Position numbers and translations under genes: made by a program. Shown piece after piece: positions 26,199-34,091 of a stretch of DNA of 64,000 nucleotides (the first letter of the stretch is position 1; the number at the start of each line of letters is the position of its first letter). The DNA is taken from assembly GCA_965246835.1 (NCBI GenBank), contig CBDFFQ010000001.1:1240001-1304000 (forward strand), in the 5' to 3' direction. This DNA is from JANPPS01 sp965246835 (GTDB lineage: Bacteria > Pseudomonadota > Alphaproteobacteria > Acetobacterales > Acetobacteraceae). The notes beneath the pieces are model-generated. The model was not told the DNA's origin. It did not search any database and was given only the letters and a program-made list of their open reading frames with translations.

Positions 26199-27704
26199 GT
26201 GCCCGCCCTCCGCGACGAGGTGCTGGCCGGGCGGTTCTTCGGCGCCGCCCGGGCCGAGGCCGCCGAGGCGCTGGCGGTGTTCGTCAGCGGCCACGGCACG
26301 CTTGCGGAGTTGGGGGCCACCTGGTTCGGGGACGGCCTGGCCGCGCTGATCCAGGCCGGGCCGGATGCGGTGCGGGACGCGCTGGACCGGGATATCGCGG
26401 CGATCGACGCCCTGATCTCCACCCAGCTCGACGCCGTCTTGCACGCCCCGCGCGTGCAGGCGTTCGAGGGGCGGTGGCGCGGCCTGCATTGGTTGCTGCA
26501 AGGGGTCGAGCCGTCCCGCCGGGTGAAGGTGCGCGTGCTGCACCTGACCTGGCCGGAGCTGTGCCGGGACCTGGAGCGGGCGCCGGAGTTCGACCAGAGC
26601 AATCTGTTCCGCCGCATCTACGAAGACGAGTTCGGCATGCCTGGCGGCGAGCCGTTCGGCCTCCTGGTCATCGACCACGCCGTCCGCCACCGCCGCAGCA
26701 CCGAGGCGCCGTCCGACGATGTGGGGGCCTTGGCGCAGCTCTCGGCGGTGGCGGCCGCGGCGTTCACCCCGGTCGTGCTCTCGGCGCATCCGTCCCTGCT
26801 GGAAGTCGATGGCTTCGACGATCTCGGCGCAATCCAGGACATCGCGGCGCCCCTGCGCAGCCCGGATCACGCGCGTTGGCGCGGCCTTTCGGGCCGGGCG
26901 GACATGAGGTTCGTGGCCGTCACCCTGCCACGCCTGCTGGCCCGCCTGCCCTGGGCGGACGATCCCTTTCGCCGCGACGGGTTCCGCTATCGCGAATACG
27001 CGCCCACCGTCGCGGACCGCACGTGGATGAACGCCGGCTACGCCTTCGCCGCCTGCGTCCTGCGCGCCTTTGCCAATCATGGCTGGCCGGCCGACGTGCG
27101 CGGCGTGGAAACCGATCGGGTGGGCGGCGGGCTGGTCACCGCCGTGCCGTCCGAGCCCTTCGCCAGCGGACCGCCGGCGGCCTGGCCCCGCACCGGCATC
27201 GAGTATCGCCTGACGGACCGGCAGGAGCGGGCGCTGATCGACGCCGGGCTGCTGCCGGTGGCGGCGCTGCCGTATGGCACCGACCTCGTGTTCGGCGCCG
27301 CGCGCAGCCTGCAGATGCCGCAGAGCTACCAGGGCACCGGTGCCGCCGCCGCGGATGCCAGCGCCCGGCTGTCGAGCCAGATCAACTCCATCCTGTGCGC
27401 CTCCCGCTTCGCCCATCTGATCAAGGTCATGGGCCGCGACATGGTGGGCTCCATGCAGACGGCCGACACGATCGAGCGGAAATTGCAGGTCTGGCTGCAA
27501 GGCTACGTCAACACCAACATCACCGGCAGCGGTGACAGCCGGGCGCGGTTCCCGCTGGTGGCCGGGGACGTGCGGGTCAGCGAGCGGCCCGGCAAGCCCG
27601 GCGTATTCGGCTGCACCGTCCGCCTGCAGCCACACCATCAGCTCGACGACGTCGCCAGCACGTTCAGCCTGGTCACCGAACTGGCCGCGCCCGGGGCGCG
27701 GTAG
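26199..27704 (+). CDS. Second TssC-family protein (ImpD-type paralogue)
   Basis: A 501-residue paralogue of the preceding TssC. Aligned segments are FEGRWRGLHWLL versus FEGTWRGLNYLV-like, FDQSNLFRRIYEDEFGMPGG, VTLPRLLARLPW, WMNAGYAFAACVLRAF, LCASRFAHLIKVMGRDMVG and LQVWLQGYVNTN. It is more diverged and Arg-rich, with a different N-terminus (about 80 residues) instead of the alanine/threonine tail. Rhizobial imp loci have the same pair (ImpC/ImpD). Whether it forms mixed sheaths or a cap is unknown. GTG start chosen because it follows the tssC stop by 1 bp. Confidence 0.88.
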   Translation: MPALRDEVLAGRFFGAARAEAAEALAVFVSGHGTLAELGATWFGDGLAALIQAGPDAVRDALDRDIAAIDALISTQLDAVLHAPRVQAFEGRWRGLHWLLQGVEPSRRVKVRVLHLTWPELCRDLERAPEFDQSNLFRRIYEDEFGMPGGEPFGLLVIDHAVRHRRSTEAPSDDVGALAQLSAVAAAAFTPVVLSAHPSLLEVDGFDDLGAIQDIAAPLRSPDHARWRGLSGRADMRFVAVTLPRLLARLPWADDPFRRDGFRYREYAPTVADRTWMNAGYAFAACVLRAFANHGWPADVRGVETDRVGGGLVTAVPSEPFASGPPAAWPRTGIEYRLTDRQERALIDAGLLPVAALPYGTDLVFGAARSLQMPQSYQGTGAAAADASARLSSQINSILCASRFAHLIKVMGRDMVGSMQTADTIERKLQVWLQGYVNTNITGSGDSRARFPLVAGDVRVSERPGKPGVFGCTVRLQPHHQLDDVASTFSLVTELAAPGAR

Positions 27705-27713
27705 GAGAGTCCC

Positions 27714-28523
27714 ATGCAAGATGACGCCGAAGTCACAAGCCCGGGCGCCCTGTTCAACGCCGGCCGGCTCCTGGACGCGACCGCCGCCGCCAACGCCGCG
27801 GTGAAGAAGGCGCCGACCGAGCTGGGCGCCCGGCTGCTGCTGGCCGAACTGCTGGTGTTCGGCGGCAACCTCGAACGGGCGGACGTGCTGCTGGACGCCT
27901 GCGCCGACCTCGATCCCGCGGCGGCCGTCGGCGTGGCGGAGTTCCGGCAGCTGGTGCGGGGCGAGGTCGCGCGGCGCCAATTGTTCCGGGATGGAAGGGT
28001 GCCGGAGTTCCTGGGCGAGCCCACCCCCTGCCAACGCGCGGCGCTCGCGGCCATCGTGGCGCTGCGGGACGGCAACGCCGCCGAGGCGCAGCGCCAGGCC
28101 GAGGCGGCGGAGGCGGGGCGGGTGCATCCCAGGGGAGACCACGCCGGCGCCCCGTTCGACGATTTCAGGGACGCGGACGACATGCTGGCCGGCACGGTCG
28201 AGGTGATCACCACCACCGGCAAATATTATTGGATTCCCGCCGAACGCATGCGGACGATCGCGTTCCATGCGCCGAAGCGCCCGCGAGACCTGTATTGGCG
28301 CCGGGCCACGATGGACGTGCAGGATGGGCCGGAGGGCGAGGTCTATGTCCCCGCCATCTACGCCGCCGGCAGCGACACGCTGAGCGAGGATCTGCGGATG
28401 GGCCGGGCTACGGAGTGGCTGGAGAGCGGACCCGTGCGGGGCATGGGCGCCGTAACGCTGCTGGTGGGCGAGGACGCGGCGACGATGATGGAGCTGACGA
28501 CGCTCACCTTTCATCATGAGTAG
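27714..28523 (+). CDS. tagJ: T6SS accessory protein TagJ (ImpE family)
   Basis: A 269-residue ImpE/TagJ protein. The N-terminal half is TPR-like and alanine-rich (ALFNAGRLLDATAAANAAVKKAP..ARLLLAELLVFGGNLERA); the second half holds GTVEVITTTGKYYWIPAERM and AIYAAGSDTLSEDLRMGRATEW, which are the ImpE hallmark segments. TagJ binds TssB/ClpV in systems studied and adjusts sheath recycling. It lies between the second tssC and tssE in one operon. Confidence 0.88.
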   Translation: MQDDAEVTSPGALFNAGRLLDATAAANAAVKKAPTELGARLLLAELLVFGGNLERADVLLDACADLDPAAAVGVAEFRQLVRGEVARRQLFRDGRVPEFLGEPTPCQRAALAAIVALRDGNAAEAQRQAEAAEAGRVHPRGDHAGAPFDDFRDADDMLAGTVEVITTTGKYYWIPAERMRTIAFHAPKRPRDLYWRRATMDVQDGPEGEVYVPAIYAAGSDTLSEDLRMGRATEWLESGPVRGMGAVTLLVGEDAATMMELTTLTFHHE

Positions 28524-28541
28524 CGGGCATGAGTAGCGAGC
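28516..28541 (+). repeat. 13-bp tandem duplication ahead of tssE
   Basis: ATGAGTAGCGGGC (28516-28528) and ATGAGTAGCGAGC (28529-28541) are direct tandem copies differing at one base, followed by ATGAGTGAT, the tssE start. The two upstream ATGs are in the same reading phase as one another only by 13-bp shift and each ends quickly in TAG or TGA. The first copy overlaps the tagJ stop. Confidence 0.75.
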
Positions 28542-29051
28542 ATGAGTGATATCGACAACACCTGGTCGGGCCCGCGCGGCCGGGCGCAGCTGCCGTTGCT
28601 GGACCGCCTGATGGATACCGATCCGGACGCCGCGGTGGACCGTCCGCTTTCCGCCACGGCCGCGCTCGCGATCCTGCGGGACAGCGTGCGCGCGGACCTC
28701 GAGGCGCTGCTCAACGCGCGCCGCCGCTGGCGGTCCTGGGATCCGGCTTTCCGCCAGCTCGCCCGCTCCCCGCTCGGCTTCGGCATCCCGGACTTCGCCG
28801 CCGGCGCCTTCAACGACCCGGCCCGGCGCGAGGAGCTGCGCCACGAGATCGAGGCCAGCATCATCCGGTTCGAACCGCGCTTCGCCCGCGTCAGCGTGCG
28901 GCTCATGGGGGAGGAAAACCCGCTCTCCCACGGCCTGCGCCTACGGATCGAGGCGCTGCTGCACGCCGAACCGGCGCCCGAACCCGTCACCTTCGACACC
29001 GTGGTCGATACCACCACGACCGAAATGACCGTGACCGTGCAGGAAGGCTGA
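28542..29051 (+). CDS. tssE: Type VI secretion baseplate protein TssE (gp25-like)
   Basis: A 169-residue gp25-like baseplate subunit. LLDRLMDTDPDAAVDRPLSA, then LRDSVRADLEALLNARRRW and the C-terminal IEASIIRFEPRFARVSVRL (the conserved RFEPRL-type motif) with RIEALL are typical. The N-terminal GPRGRAQLPLLDRL matches the usual TssE start. The stop is immediately followed by the tssF ATG with no gap. Confidence 0.92.
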   Translation: MSDIDNTWSGPRGRAQLPLLDRLMDTDPDAAVDRPLSATAALAILRDSVRADLEALLNARRRWRSWDPAFRQLARSPLGFGIPDFAAGAFNDPARREELRHEIEASIIRFEPRFARVSVRLMGEENPLSHGLRLRIEALLHAEPAPEPVTFDTVVDTTTTEMTVTVQEG

Positions 29052-30872
29052 ATGTCGGACGTGCTGCTGCCGTATTACGACCGGGAGCTGGATGCGCTGC
29101 GCCGGCTCGCGGCCGAGTTCGGGGAGGCGCATCCGAAGATCGCCGGGCGGCTCAGGCTCAGCAAGGACACGGTCGACGATCCGCACGTGGCGCGCCTGCT
29201 GGAGGGAGTCGCGTTCCTCGCCGCCCGCGTGCACCAGCGGCTGGACGACGAGTTCCCGGAGCTGACGGACGCGCTGCTGGGCGTGCTGTATCCGCATTAC
29301 CTGGCGCCGGTTCCCTCCAGCGCGATCGCCTGTTTCGCGGCGGACCCCGGCCTCACGGGCGCCGCGCAATTGCACGCCGGGCTCGAGCTCGATACCGAGC
29401 CGGTGCGGGGCGAGCGGTGCCGGTTCCGCACCACGACGCCGCTCACGCTGTGGCCGATCGAGATTGAGGCAGTGCGCGTCTCCGGCCTGCCGCTGCCGGC
29501 GCCCGCGAACCCGGTGGCCTCGGCCGCCGTGGGCTGCGTGCGCATCTCGTTGCGCTGCGCGGTGCCGGACATGACGTTCACGCGGTTGGGCGTGGACCGG
29601 TTGCGCTTCTTCCTCCGCGGCTCCACGGCGGCGCCGCTGCTGGAGCTGATCATGGCGCACGCCGTCTCGGTCGCGTTGGCGGACGGACCCACGGACCCGG
29701 CGCCGGTGATCCTGCCACCGAGCGTGCTGGCGCCCGTAGGTTTCGCACCGGAGGAGGCGCTGTTTCCCTTCCCCGCCCGCTCCTTCTCCGGCTTCCGGCT
29801 GTTGACCGAATATTTTGCGGCCCCCGACAAGTTCATGTTCTTCGACGTGACCCGGCTCGACGCCAAGACCCTGGTTTCTGGCGGCAACCGCATGGACATC
29901 TTTGTCTATTTGGACCGCGTGCTCCCGGATCTGGAGCGGTCCGTGGATGCAGGGGCGATGGCGCTGGGGTGCACGCCGATCGTGAATTTGTTCCAGCAGC
30001 GCTGCGAGCCCATCCCGCTCGATCACACCACGATCGACTACCGCATCGTCCCCGACGCAAGGCGGCCGCAGGGAACGGAAATCTGGTCCGTCGACCGTGT
30101 GCGCGAGAGCCGGCCCGACAGCACCGTGCGGCACTGGGCGCCGTTCCACCGCCTCACCCAGGGGCCGGCGCTAGCGGAGGACGCGCCTTCCGGCTTCTAC
30201 GGCACCGTGCGCCGGCCGGCGACGGGGCGGGGGCGCGGCACGGAGGTGTTCCTCATGCCGCATGACCCGGAATTCGATCCGGCGCAGGTAGCGGACTCCG
30301 TGCTGTCGATCGACGCGCTCTGCCTCAACCGGGACCTGCCGGCCGCGCTGCCGTTCGGCGGCGGCCACCCGACGCTCACGCCGACCGACGGCACCACCGT
30401 GGTCACGGGCGTGACCTGCCTCACGGCGCCCACCGCCACGATGCGCCCGGCCTTGCAAGATAAAGGGGCGTGGCGCCTGATCTCCCATCTATCGCTCGGT
30501 CATCTCAGCGTCGTGGGCGGGGCCGAGGGGGCGGCGGCGTTGCAGGAGGTGCTGCGGCTCTACGATTTCCGGGACTCCGCGGAGTCCCGCGCCGCCATCC
30601 GGGCGCTGCTGAGCGTGTCGTCCCAGCCCGGCACCGCACGCGTCGCGGGATCCCGGCCCGGCGCGTTCTGCCGCGGGCTGGATGTGACGCTCACCTTCGA
30701 TCCCGTGGCCTGGTCCACCGGCGGCCTGTTCGTGCTGGCCTCCGTGCTGGACCGGTTCCTGGCGCTGCACGCAACGGTGAACTCGTTCGTGCGCACCCGG
30801 GCCGTGCTGCGCGGGCGGCCGGGCCATGCCGCCGCCTGGCCGGCGCGGGCGGGGGCGCGGGTGCTGTTATGA
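29052..30872 (+). CDS. tssF: Type VI secretion baseplate protein TssF
   Basis: A 606-residue TssF (VasA/ImpG). The start LLPYYDRELDALRRLAAEFGEAHPKIAGRLRL is the family hallmark, followed by HVARLLEGVAFLAARVHQRLDDEFPELTDALL, and PHYLAPVPSSAI. The C-terminal part carries GGLFVLASVLDRFLALHATVNSFV. It forms the baseplate wedge with TssG and TssE. Its last bases overlap the tssG ATG (ATGA). Confidence 0.95.
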   Translation: MSDVLLPYYDRELDALRRLAAEFGEAHPKIAGRLRLSKDTVDDPHVARLLEGVAFLAARVHQRLDDEFPELTDALLGVLYPHYLAPVPSSAIACFAADPGLTGAAQLHAGLELDTEPVRGERCRFRTTTPLTLWPIEIEAVRVSGLPLPAPANPVASAAVGCVRISLRCAVPDMTFTRLGVDRLRFFLRGSTAAPLLELIMAHAVSVALADGPTDPAPVILPPSVLAPVGFAPEEALFPFPARSFSGFRLLTEYFAAPDKFMFFDVTRLDAKTLVSGGNRMDIFVYLDRVLPDLERSVDAGAMALGCTPIVNLFQQRCEPIPLDHTTIDYRIVPDARRPQGTEIWSVDRVRESRPDSTVRHWAPFHRLTQGPALAEDAPSGFYGTVRRPATGRGRGTEVFLMPHDPEFDPAQVADSVLSIDALCLNRDLPAALPFGGGHPTLTPTDGTTVVTGVTCLTAPTATMRPALQDKGAWRLISHLSLGHLSVVGGAEGAAALQEVLRLYDFRDSAESRAAIRALLSVSSQPGTARVAGSRPGAFCRGLDVTLTFDPVAWSTGGLFVLASVLDRFLALHATVNSFVRTRAVLRGRPGHAAAWPARAGARVLL

Positions 30873-31885
30873 CACCGGTCCGGCGGCTGATGCGCGAACC
30901 CGGGCGATTCAGCTTCGACGCGGCGGTCCGGCTGCTGAGCGTGCGACGCCGCATGGAAGAACCCGGCCGCGCGGTGCGTTTCGCCGCAGCCTCGGGCGCC
31001 ACCTATCCGGCGGCCGAAGTGCAGGCCGTGCAGGACGGCGCCCCCGGCCCGGCCGCCACCGTCACCCTGTTCGGCCTCACCGGCCCCTCCGGCGTGCTGC
31101 CCCGGCATTATACCGAGGCCGTGGTGACCGGTCTGCGCCAGCGCTCCCGGTCGTTGCGGGATTTCCTGGACGTGATGGCCCAGGGCGTCACGGCGCAATT
31201 CGCGGCGGCCGGCAGCAAATACCGACCGCATCGCGCTGCCGATAAAGCCGCGCTGGCCGGCGATGGAGCTGGCGGCCCGCACGCGGCGGCGCTGCTGGCC
31301 TTCACCGGATATGGCACGCCGCACCTGGCCGATCGTCTTCCGTCCGGCCCGTCGCCCTTGCGGCATTATGCCGGGCTGTTCGCGACGCGGCCGCGCTCGG
31401 CAGACCGGTTGGCGTCCCTGGTATCGGACTGGCTCGGCCGTCCGGTCGAGGTCGAGCAATTCGCCGGCGCCTGGCTCGCCCTGCCGCCCGATCAGCGCAC
31501 GGCGCTTGGCCGTGGCCTACAGATCGGGGCGTTCAGCCGGCTGGGCGAGGACGCCACCATCGGCATTCGGGCCTGGGATCCGCAGGCCCGGATCGTGTTG
31601 CGGGTCGGCCCGCTCGACCTCGCCACCTTCACCGCGCTGCTGCCGGACCGCCCGGCGCTGCGAGAGCTCGTGGGCCTCGTGCGGGCCTTCGTGGGGTTCG
31701 AGGTGGGGTTCGCGGTCAATCCGGTGCTGGCGGCGCCCGCGGTGCCCGGCCTGGTGCTGGGCGGCACCGCGGCCCACCGGCCGCAGCTCGGCTGGAATAG
31801 CTGGATTCCCGGCGCCACTGCCGTCCGCCGCCACCCCGCTGCGGACGCGGTGTTCGAGGCGGAGATCGTGGAGGCGCTGGCATGA
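30869..31885 (+). CDS. tssG: Type VI secretion baseplate protein TssG
   Basis: A 338-residue TssG (VasB/ImpH). Landmarks include REPGRFSFDAAVRLLSV, LFGLTGPSGVLPRHYTE, SRSLRDFLDVM, ADRLASLVSDWLGRPVEVEQFAGAW-type and AFSRLGEDATIGIRAWDPQARIVLRVGPL. The ATG at 30869 overlaps the tssF stop by 4 bases and is the only start that leaves the TssG N-terminus intact. Its stop overlaps the methyltransferase start by 4 bases. Confidence 0.94.
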   Translation: MTPVRRLMREPGRFSFDAAVRLLSVRRRMEEPGRAVRFAAASGATYPAAEVQAVQDGAPGPAATVTLFGLTGPSGVLPRHYTEAVVTGLRQRSRSLRDFLDVMAQGVTAQFAAAGSKYRPHRAADKAALAGDGAGGPHAAALLAFTGYGTPHLADRLPSGPSPLRHYAGLFATRPRSADRLASLVSDWLGRPVEVEQFAGAWLALPPDQRTALGRGLQIGAFSRLGEDATIGIRAWDPQARIVLRVGPLDLATFTALLPDRPALRELVGLVRAFVGFEVGFAVNPVLAAPAVPGLVLGGTAAHRPQLGWNSWIPGATAVRRHPAADAVFEAEIVEALA

Positions 31886-33372
31886 CGACGTGGTCCGGCG
31901 GCTATGTCGCGGATATCGACTACATGCCGGGCTATTACCGGCAGCAGGCGGCGCCGCATATGAGGCTGGGCGCGCTGCTGGGGGGCGTGGATGCGCGCCT
32001 GCCAGGCGCGGGTGAGGCGGCGCATTACCTGGAGCTGGGCTGCGGCCAGGGGCTGAACGCGCTGCTGACGGCCGCGTCCAACCCGGGCTGGCGCGTCACG
32101 GCCATCGACTACAACCCGGCCCATATCGCCTATGCCCGGAGGCTGGCCCATGAGGCCGGGCTGCAAAACGTCAGCTTCCTCGAGGCCGACGTCACGGCGC
32201 CCTGGCCCACCACCCTTCCCGCCGCGGATGTGGTCAGCCTGCATGGCGTCTGGAGCTGGGTGTCGCCCACGGTGCGGCAGGGCCTGGTTCGCCTGCTGGC
32301 GGCGGCGGTGGCGCCCGGGGGAATCGTGCATGTCAGCTACAACTGCCTGCCGTCGTGGCAGGGCGCGCTCGGGATGCAGCGCCTGGTGTTCGAAGCCGGG
32401 CGGCGCGGGGGTGGCCGTAGCGATAGGCAGGTGACGTCCGGCCTGGCCGTCGCCCGCTCCCTGCTGGCGGCCAAGGCCCGCTTCCTGCATGAGGGAACGC
32501 TGCCGGCCAAGCTGCTGGAGTATGCGGAGACTGCCTCCGTCGCCTATCTCGCCCATGAATACATGAACGATCATTGGTCGCCCTGCTTCCACGCGGACGT
32601 GGCCGGGGCCCTTGCGGAGGCGAAGCTGGACTGGGTGGGCTCCTGCAATTTGCTGGAGGCGTTCCCGGACCTCAACCTGTCGACGGAGCAGCGGGCCGTG
32701 TTGGACCAGTTCGATGACCCGATCATGCGGGAGTTGGTGAAGGACACCTGCATGTCGCGTCATCTCCGGCACGACCTGTTCGTCCGCGGCGCCCGGCGCC
32801 TCAATGATGCAGCGCGGGACGCGGCGCTACGGGAGCTGACGCTGATGCTGACGGTGCCTGTGGCCGACTTCGACTACAAGCCCGAGGTGCCGGCCGGCAC
32901 GGCGGAGCTGGGCGCCGCGTTTCCGCCCATGGTGGCGGCGCTCGGCCAGGGCCCGGCGACGGTGGGGGAATTGCTGTCGGTCGTCCCGGGCCGCAGCAAC
33001 CCGGCGGAGCTTGCCGCCACCTTGGTTGGTTCCAGCCAAGCGATGCTGCTGGCCCACCCGCACGCCGAAGCGGGTGAGGGCACCCAGCGGCTCAACCGGG
33101 TGTTGGGACGGCAAGTCACATCCATCGTCGGACCCGAGAATTCGGGCGGATTGGCATCACCCCGGCTGGGCGCCGCGCTTCCGCTGAGCCGTCTCTCCCG
33201 GTTCGTGGCCGGGCGGCTGTTGGAGCGGCCGGGGATCGAGTTGGAGTCCTGGTTCCGGGACTTGTCGCACGACGTGCCCGAGGACAAGCACGCCGAGTTG
33301 CGAACGCTGCTGGCGAGCGTGGTGGAGCGGCAGGTGCCGATGCTGCGGGTCGCGGGGGTGTTACCGGGCTGA
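31882..33372 (+). CDS. SAM-dependent methyltransferase with regulatory C-terminal domain
   Basis: A 496-residue class I methyltransferase. The SAM-binding motif LELGCGQGLNALLTAA (about residues 51-66) is followed by VTAIDYNPAHIAYARRLA and FLEADVTAPW, then WSWVSPTVRQGLVRLLAAAV. Residues about 215-300 (YLAHEYMNDHWSPCFHADVAG) resemble the methyltransferase regulatory domain of this family. The start overlaps the tssG stop by ATGA, making it the last gene of the tssA-G operon. This suggests methylation of a T6SS component, of Hcp or an effector, or of another target; no substrate can be read from the sequence. Confidence 0.85.
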   Translation: MTTWSGGYVADIDYMPGYYRQQAAPHMRLGALLGGVDARLPGAGEAAHYLELGCGQGLNALLTAASNPGWRVTAIDYNPAHIAYARRLAHEAGLQNVSFLEADVTAPWPTTLPAADVVSLHGVWSWVSPTVRQGLVRLLAAAVAPGGIVHVSYNCLPSWQGALGMQRLVFEAGRRGGGRSDRQVTSGLAVARSLLAAKARFLHEGTLPAKLLEYAETASVAYLAHEYMNDHWSPCFHADVAGALAEAKLDWVGSCNLLEAFPDLNLSTEQRAVLDQFDDPIMRELVKDTCMSRHLRHDLFVRGARRLNDAARDAALRELTLMLTVPVADFDYKPEVPAGTAELGAAFPPMVAALGQGPATVGELLSVVPGRSNPAELAATLVGSSQAMLLAHPHAEAGEGTQRLNRVLGRQVTSIVGPENSGGLASPRLGAALPLSRLSRFVAGRLLERPGIELESWFRDLSHDVPEDKHAELRTLLASVVERQVPMLRVAGVLPG

Positions 33373-33450
33373 CCGCCTGCCCGCTCTCCCGCTTAACCGG
33401 CCCTTAATCCCTTCTTGCTAGCTTCTGCCGACATTCTGACAGAGGCAGCC

Positions 33451-33495
33451 ATGGCATCCCTGCGTTTCGCATATCCGAAGGCGGTTCCACGGTGA
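33451..33495 (+). CDS. Putative 14-codon leader peptide overlapping the H-NOX start
   Basis: ATG at 33451 has an AGAGG motif seven to eight bases upstream and encodes MASLRFAYPKAVPR. Its TGA overlaps the GTG start of the heme-binding gene (GTGA). The arrangement resembles translationally coupled leaders, but the peptide is short and could be coincidental. Confidence 0.35.
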   Translation: MASLRFAYPKAVPR

Positions 33496-34091
33496 TCGGC
33501 TGGGTGCCCCACGTGCTGGTGGGCTTTCTCGATCAGGTGGCCGGGCCGGAGCAGCGGCGGGTCATCCTGGCGGAGGCCGGGTTGGATGGGGACGCGACGC
33601 AGTTCGCCCTGAGCCAGGACGTGCCGGATCCGGTGTGCCGCCGGGTCATCGACACTGCCTGTGTTCGCTTGGGCGTGACGGAAGAACAGGCTTTCGCATT
33701 GTTCGCGCCCTATTTCCTGGCCCGCGCCAAGGCAGCGTTTCCCGGCTTCTTCCGCGGGGTGACGGACACGCGCGCCTTTCTCCTGCGGCAGCCGGCGATC
33801 CACGCCAGCTTGGCCGCCGGGCTACGCGATCCGGAACGGCGGTCGGTCGCGGACAAGTTCCGGGTCGAGGAGACCGAGACGGGTGTGCGGGTCCACTACA
33901 ATTCGTCAAACCGTCTCGCTGCGCTGTATGTCACCGTCGCTGGCGAGTTGGCGGCGAGCTTCGGTGACCAGGCGCTGATCACGTTCGAGTCCGGAGGACC
34001 GACGGATGCGACCTGCACGATGCGGGTAGACCTGCTGCCGATGCAGGCAAAGACGCCAGCCGAGGGCATCAAAGAGCGCAGTGCCGCATGA
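33492..34091 (+). CDS. H-NOX-like heme NO-binding domain protein
   Basis: A 199-residue protein of the heme NO-binding (H-NOX) family, predicted to sense NO or O2 through heme and to control its partner. The N-terminus (GWVPHVLVGFLDQV), SPDPVCRRVIDTACVRLGVT-type segment, and PYFLARAKAAFPGFF are family-like. The proximal heme histidine is His104 in PAIHASL. The heme-propionate motif YxSxR appears as Tyr136-Asn-Ser138-Ser-Asn-Arg141, with Arg displaced by one residue. GTG start at 33492. The stop overlaps the start of a GGDEF-EAL gene, a common pairing for H-NOX. Confidence 0.8.
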   Translation: MIGWVPHVLVGFLDQVAGPEQRRVILAEAGLDGDATQFALSQDVPDPVCRRVIDTACVRLGVTEEQAFALFAPYFLARAKAAFPGFFRGVTDTRAFLLRQPAIHASLAAGLRDPERRSVADKFRVEETETGVRVHYNSSNRLAALYVTVAGELAASFGDQALITFESGGPTDATCTMRVDLLPMQAKTPAEGIKERSAA

